This document shows, piece by piece, positions 6,478 through 8,433 of a stretch of 8,433 nucleotides of DNA. Position 1 is the first letter of the stretch; every line of letters begins with the position of its first letter. Source of the stretch: Beijerinckiaceae bacterium. GTDB taxonomy: Bacteria > Pseudomonadota > Alphaproteobacteria > Rhizobiales > Beijerinckiaceae. The stretch is taken from the NCBI GenBank assembly GCA_022702195.1, contig JAKONB010000098.1, forward strand, positions 1 to 8,433, given 5' to 3'. The translations under genes were made by a program, and so were the position numbers. The notes beneath the pieces were generated by a model. It worked only from the letters and a program-made list of their open reading frames with translations. It did not search any database and was not told where the DNA came from.

Positions 6478-7113
6478 ATGTTGGAACCCTTTCGCGCCAT
6501 CGTTGATGGTGACGAGCCACCGCCGCCCGGTGCCCGCGCGCCCTCCGAGGAGGAGCTGATCCGCGCGCTGCAGGTGCTGCTGAAGAGCCAGTGCGTCTAT
6601 GCCGGCAGCCCCGGCATCGGCCGCTCCTACGAGATCGCCCGGCATTACGCGCCGTTCTTCCAGGCCTATTTCGCCTGCCTCGGCTACGGCTTCGAGGTCT
6701 CGCATCGCGACCAGATGGTGTTCCTGCGCCTGCCCCCGGACGGCGTTCGGCACGATGGCCAGTCGGAGCGCCTGCGCAAGGACGAGACCCTGGTGCTCCT
6801 GGCCCTGCGTCTCGCCTACGAAGAAGGGCTGCGGGCGCATCGGGTCACTACGGAGGGCGTCGTCGAATGCACCACCGACGACATCGCCGAATCGATCCGG
6901 ACCGCCACGCGCAGCGACCCGCCGGAGGAGACCCGTCTCCTTGAGATCCTGCGCCTGTTCTCGCGCAAGGGGGCCTTGCGCCTCGGCGAGCGCGACAAGG
7001 CCGAAAAACTCACGCCCCTGATGGTGCTGCCCGGCATCTCCGTGCTGTCGCCGGATGCCTGGATGGAGCAGGTGCGTGCCTGGGCCGCCGCCCGTGGCGA
7101 GGAGATCGAATAG
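6478..7113 (+). CDS. jetB: Wadjet anti-plasmid system protein JetB (KITE, MukE-like; DUF4194)
   Basis: A 211-residue protein matching the DUF4194/JetB family, the KITE subunit that dimerises on the JetA kleisin. Seen: an N-terminal helical region LIRALQVLLKSQCVYAG, then SYEIARHYAPFFQAYFACLGYGFEVSHRDQMVFLRLP (first winged helix, about 25-90), LRKDETLVLLALRLAYEEGL (from about 99, a hallmark segment), then a second winged-helix part with LRLFSRKGALRLGE and the closing TPLMVLPGISVLS (from about 180). The size is typical. ATG at 6478 has only a weak GGGG upstream; an in-frame GTG at 6439 would add 13 residues. It follows the unrecognised small gene by 91 bp and precedes jetC by 257 bp, whereas jet genes are commonly nearly overlapping. 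No catalytic residues are expected. Confidence 0.87.
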   Translation: MLEPFRAIVDGDEPPPPGARAPSEEELIRALQVLLKSQCVYAGSPGIGRSYEIARHYAPFFQAYFACLGYGFEVSHRDQMVFLRLPPDGVRHDGQSERLRKDETLVLLALRLAYEEGLRAHRVTTEGVVECTTDDIAESIRTATRSDPPEETRLLEILRLFSRKGALRLGERDKAEKLTPLMVLPGISVLSPDAWMEQVRAWAAARGEEIE

Positions 7114-7370
7114 GGGCGGGAGAGGGCGAACAGCGGAAGGGCGTCCGTATGGTTAAGATTTCACATGAAAACTCCGTGCCCCATTCCCTTTCGCTGCCTG
7201 AAAACGAGGGTGAAGGCTTCGCGCGCTGAACGCCGTGTCCGCGTGTCGCGATTGCACCAGGGGGGGCGGGACGTCCGGGTGGGGCGGCCGCTGCGGCTTG
7301 CATCGCCGGTCCGGGCCGTCCATGGCAACGGGACCATTGCCAATCCGGGACTCAAAGCGGCCGCCCGTTC
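7114..7370 (+). other. 257-bp gap between jetB and jetC
   Basis: No convincing gene is present. An open frame from ATG 7165 to 7413 would overlap jetC by 43 bases and has low-complexity Arg-rich sequence, so I leave it out. A small AT-rich inverted repeat TTTCACATGAAA (7159-7170) sits in the sequence GGTTAAGATTTCACATG and could mark an internal promoter or operator. The rest is GC-rich with no clear terminator. The jetC frame is open back to a TGA at 7227-7229 but has no start codon before 7371. Confidence 0.5.
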
Positions 7371-8433
7371 GTGTATCGCCTCACCGACATCGTCCTTTCC
7401 AACTGGTACCTGATTCGCCGCGAGCAGATCCGCATCCGGGGCGCGGCTGCCCTTGTGGGGCCGACCGGGGCCGGAAAATCGACGATCTTCGACGCGGTCG
7501 GCACGGTCCTGGCCGGCAACAATGCCAGCCGTCTGGCACTCAATGCCTCGGCTTCGGGCCGCAGCGCCCGCACCGTGCGCGACTATTGCCTGGGTTGGAT
7601 CAGCGACCCGGCGGAGGGTGGGCGCCCGACCCGTGAGGCCTGCGAGACGCTGATCGTCCTGGTGTTCGAGAACGAAGTCACCGGCCGCGTGGTCTCGGTG
7701 GGGCTGGCTCTGGCCGCCCGCGCCGAGGAAAGCCGCGAGACGACCGTATCGCGCTTCATCAGCGTCGGGCACCGGTTCGAGATCGCCGATTACGTGCGCG
7801 AGACAGCGGAGGGCAGCTTCGTCGCCCCCTGGGCCGAGATCGCCAAGGATGTGCGCCAGCGCAGCGACCTCTTCGAGGAGTTCCGCGCCTCGGGCGAGCG
7901 CTTCACCGCCGAATTGCTGGCGATCCTGCGCGAGGGCGCGCCGGTGCCCGAGCCGCGCCATTTCCTGCGCACCTTCTCGAACGCGGTGGCGTTCAAGCCG
8001 ATCTTCGATTCCAGCGCCTTCGTGCGCTCCTTCGTGCTGGAGCCCGAGCCCCTCGACGTCGCCCGCATCCGGCAATCGGTGGAGAATTGGCGCCGTCTGC
8101 TGGAGACCATCGAGGAGCTGGAGCGGCGCCTGACGCACCTTGCCCGCATCCTGCTGCGCTACGAGACCTGGGCCGAGGCGAGCCTGTCGGCGGCCCTCGA
8201 CGAGCTGCGGGCGGCCGGCGCCGACCTACGCCGCCGCGTCCTCGACACCACCACCGCCCGGCGGAATCTCAAGGAGGTGGCCGAGCGCCTGCGCATCGCC
8301 CGCGAGAGCGTGGCCACCAGCCAGGGCTTCGTGCGCGACATCGACGGGGAGATCGCCACCAGGAAGGCGATGCTGGCCGGCACCGCCACGGAAGGACGCT
8401 TGGCCGCCTCCAATGCCGGCCTCGCCATGCTGG
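7371..8433 (+). CDS. jetC: Wadjet anti-plasmid system protein JetC (SMC/MukB-like ATPase), N-terminal part, cut by window edge
   Basis: The first 354 residues of the SMC motor subunit. Its heads bind ATP, sandwich two nucleotides on dimerisation and drive DNA loop extrusion with JetA and JetB. Seen: the family start VYRLTDIVLSNWYLIRREQIRIRG, Walker A GPTGAGKST (30-38, Lys36), then FDAVGTVLAGNN, the conserved LNASASGRSARTVRDYCLGWI stretch (about 56-76), a beta-rich head lobe to about 230, and the start of a long heptad-like coiled coil from VENWRRLLETIEELERRL (about 237) onward. The Walker B and signature motifs belong to the C-terminal head and lie outside. The start is GTG at 7371: no ATG, GTG or TTG occurs in frame between the TGA at 7227 and this codon, and the residues fit where homologues begin. 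The ribosome site is weak. Full members are about 1,100 residues, so roughly a third is present. A jetD topoisomerase-like nuclease gene is expected downstream. Confidence 0.9.
   Translation, partial: MYRLTDIVLSNWYLIRREQIRIRGAAALVGPTGAGKSTIFDAVGTVLAGNNASRLALNASASGRSARTVRDYCLGWISDPAEGGRPTREACETLIVLVFENEVTGRVVSVGLALAARAEESRETTVSRFISVGHRFEIADYVRETAEGSFVAPWAEIAKDVRQRSDLFEEFRASGERFTAELLAILREGAPVPEPRHFLRTFSNAVAFKPIFDSSAFVRSFVLEPEPLDVARIRQSVENWRRLLETIEELERRLTHLARILLRYETWAEASLSAALDELRAAGADLRRRVLDTTTARRNLKEVAERLRIARESVATSQGFVRDIDGEIATRKAMLAGTATEGRLAASNAGLAML

Noticed and set aside
7165..7413. 82-residue open frame in the jetB-jetC gap
   Set aside because: It overlaps the start of jetC in another frame, is Arg-rich without hydrophobic core pattern, and has no clear ribosome site.
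7161..8138. 325-residue minus-strand open frame opposite jetC
   Set aside because: The plus-strand frame carries Walker A and JetC family sequence over the same bases; the minus frame is a shadow.

Overview
The window is GC-rich throughout (codon third positions are mostly G or C) apart from one AT-rich promoter-like block. Codon use and protein character suggest an alphaproteobacterium, most likely of the Methylobacterium/Methylorubrum type. That assignment rests on general resemblance and not on a marker gene.

Layout from left to right. (1) Positions 1-772, minus strand: nearly complete ATP-binding subunit of a polar amino acid ABC importer (GltL/GlnQ family), with its last few residues beyond the window. 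(2) Positions 773-1351: about 580 bp without a supportable gene, ending in a strikingly AT-rich block (about 1190-1300) with promoter-like hexamers and a 22-bp imperfect palindrome. (3) Positions 1352-3196, plus strand: a soluble chemoreceptor with three tandem PAS domains and an MCP signalling hairpin, followed by a strong hairpin terminator. (4) Positions 3327-4364, minus strand: a PLP-dependent low-specificity L-threonine aldolase, convergent with the chemoreceptor. Its stop codon lies in a 27-bp tandem duplication. (5) From 4530 to the right edge, plus strand: a Wadjet-type SMC anti-plasmid system. It comprises jetA (kleisin/MukF-like), an unrecognised 89-residue gene, jetB (KITE/MukE-like, DUF4194) and the 5' third or so of jetC (SMC/MukB-like ATPase, with GTG start and Walker A). 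The nuclease gene jetD is expected just beyond the window.

The Wadjet proteins should work as one complex. JetC dimerises and hydrolyses ATP, JetA bridges the heads as the kleisin, JetB binds the kleisin, and JetD (not seen here) cleaves the extruded small circular DNA. The most unusual feature is the loose gene arrangement. Jet genes are normally packed tightly, but here jetA and jetB are 556 bp apart with an extra small gene between them, and jetB and jetC are separated by 257 bp. The small gene is the best candidate in the window for something undescribed. The other genes (importer ATPase, chemoreceptor, threonine aldolase) look like ordinary chromosomal neighbours with no evident functional tie to the defence genes.
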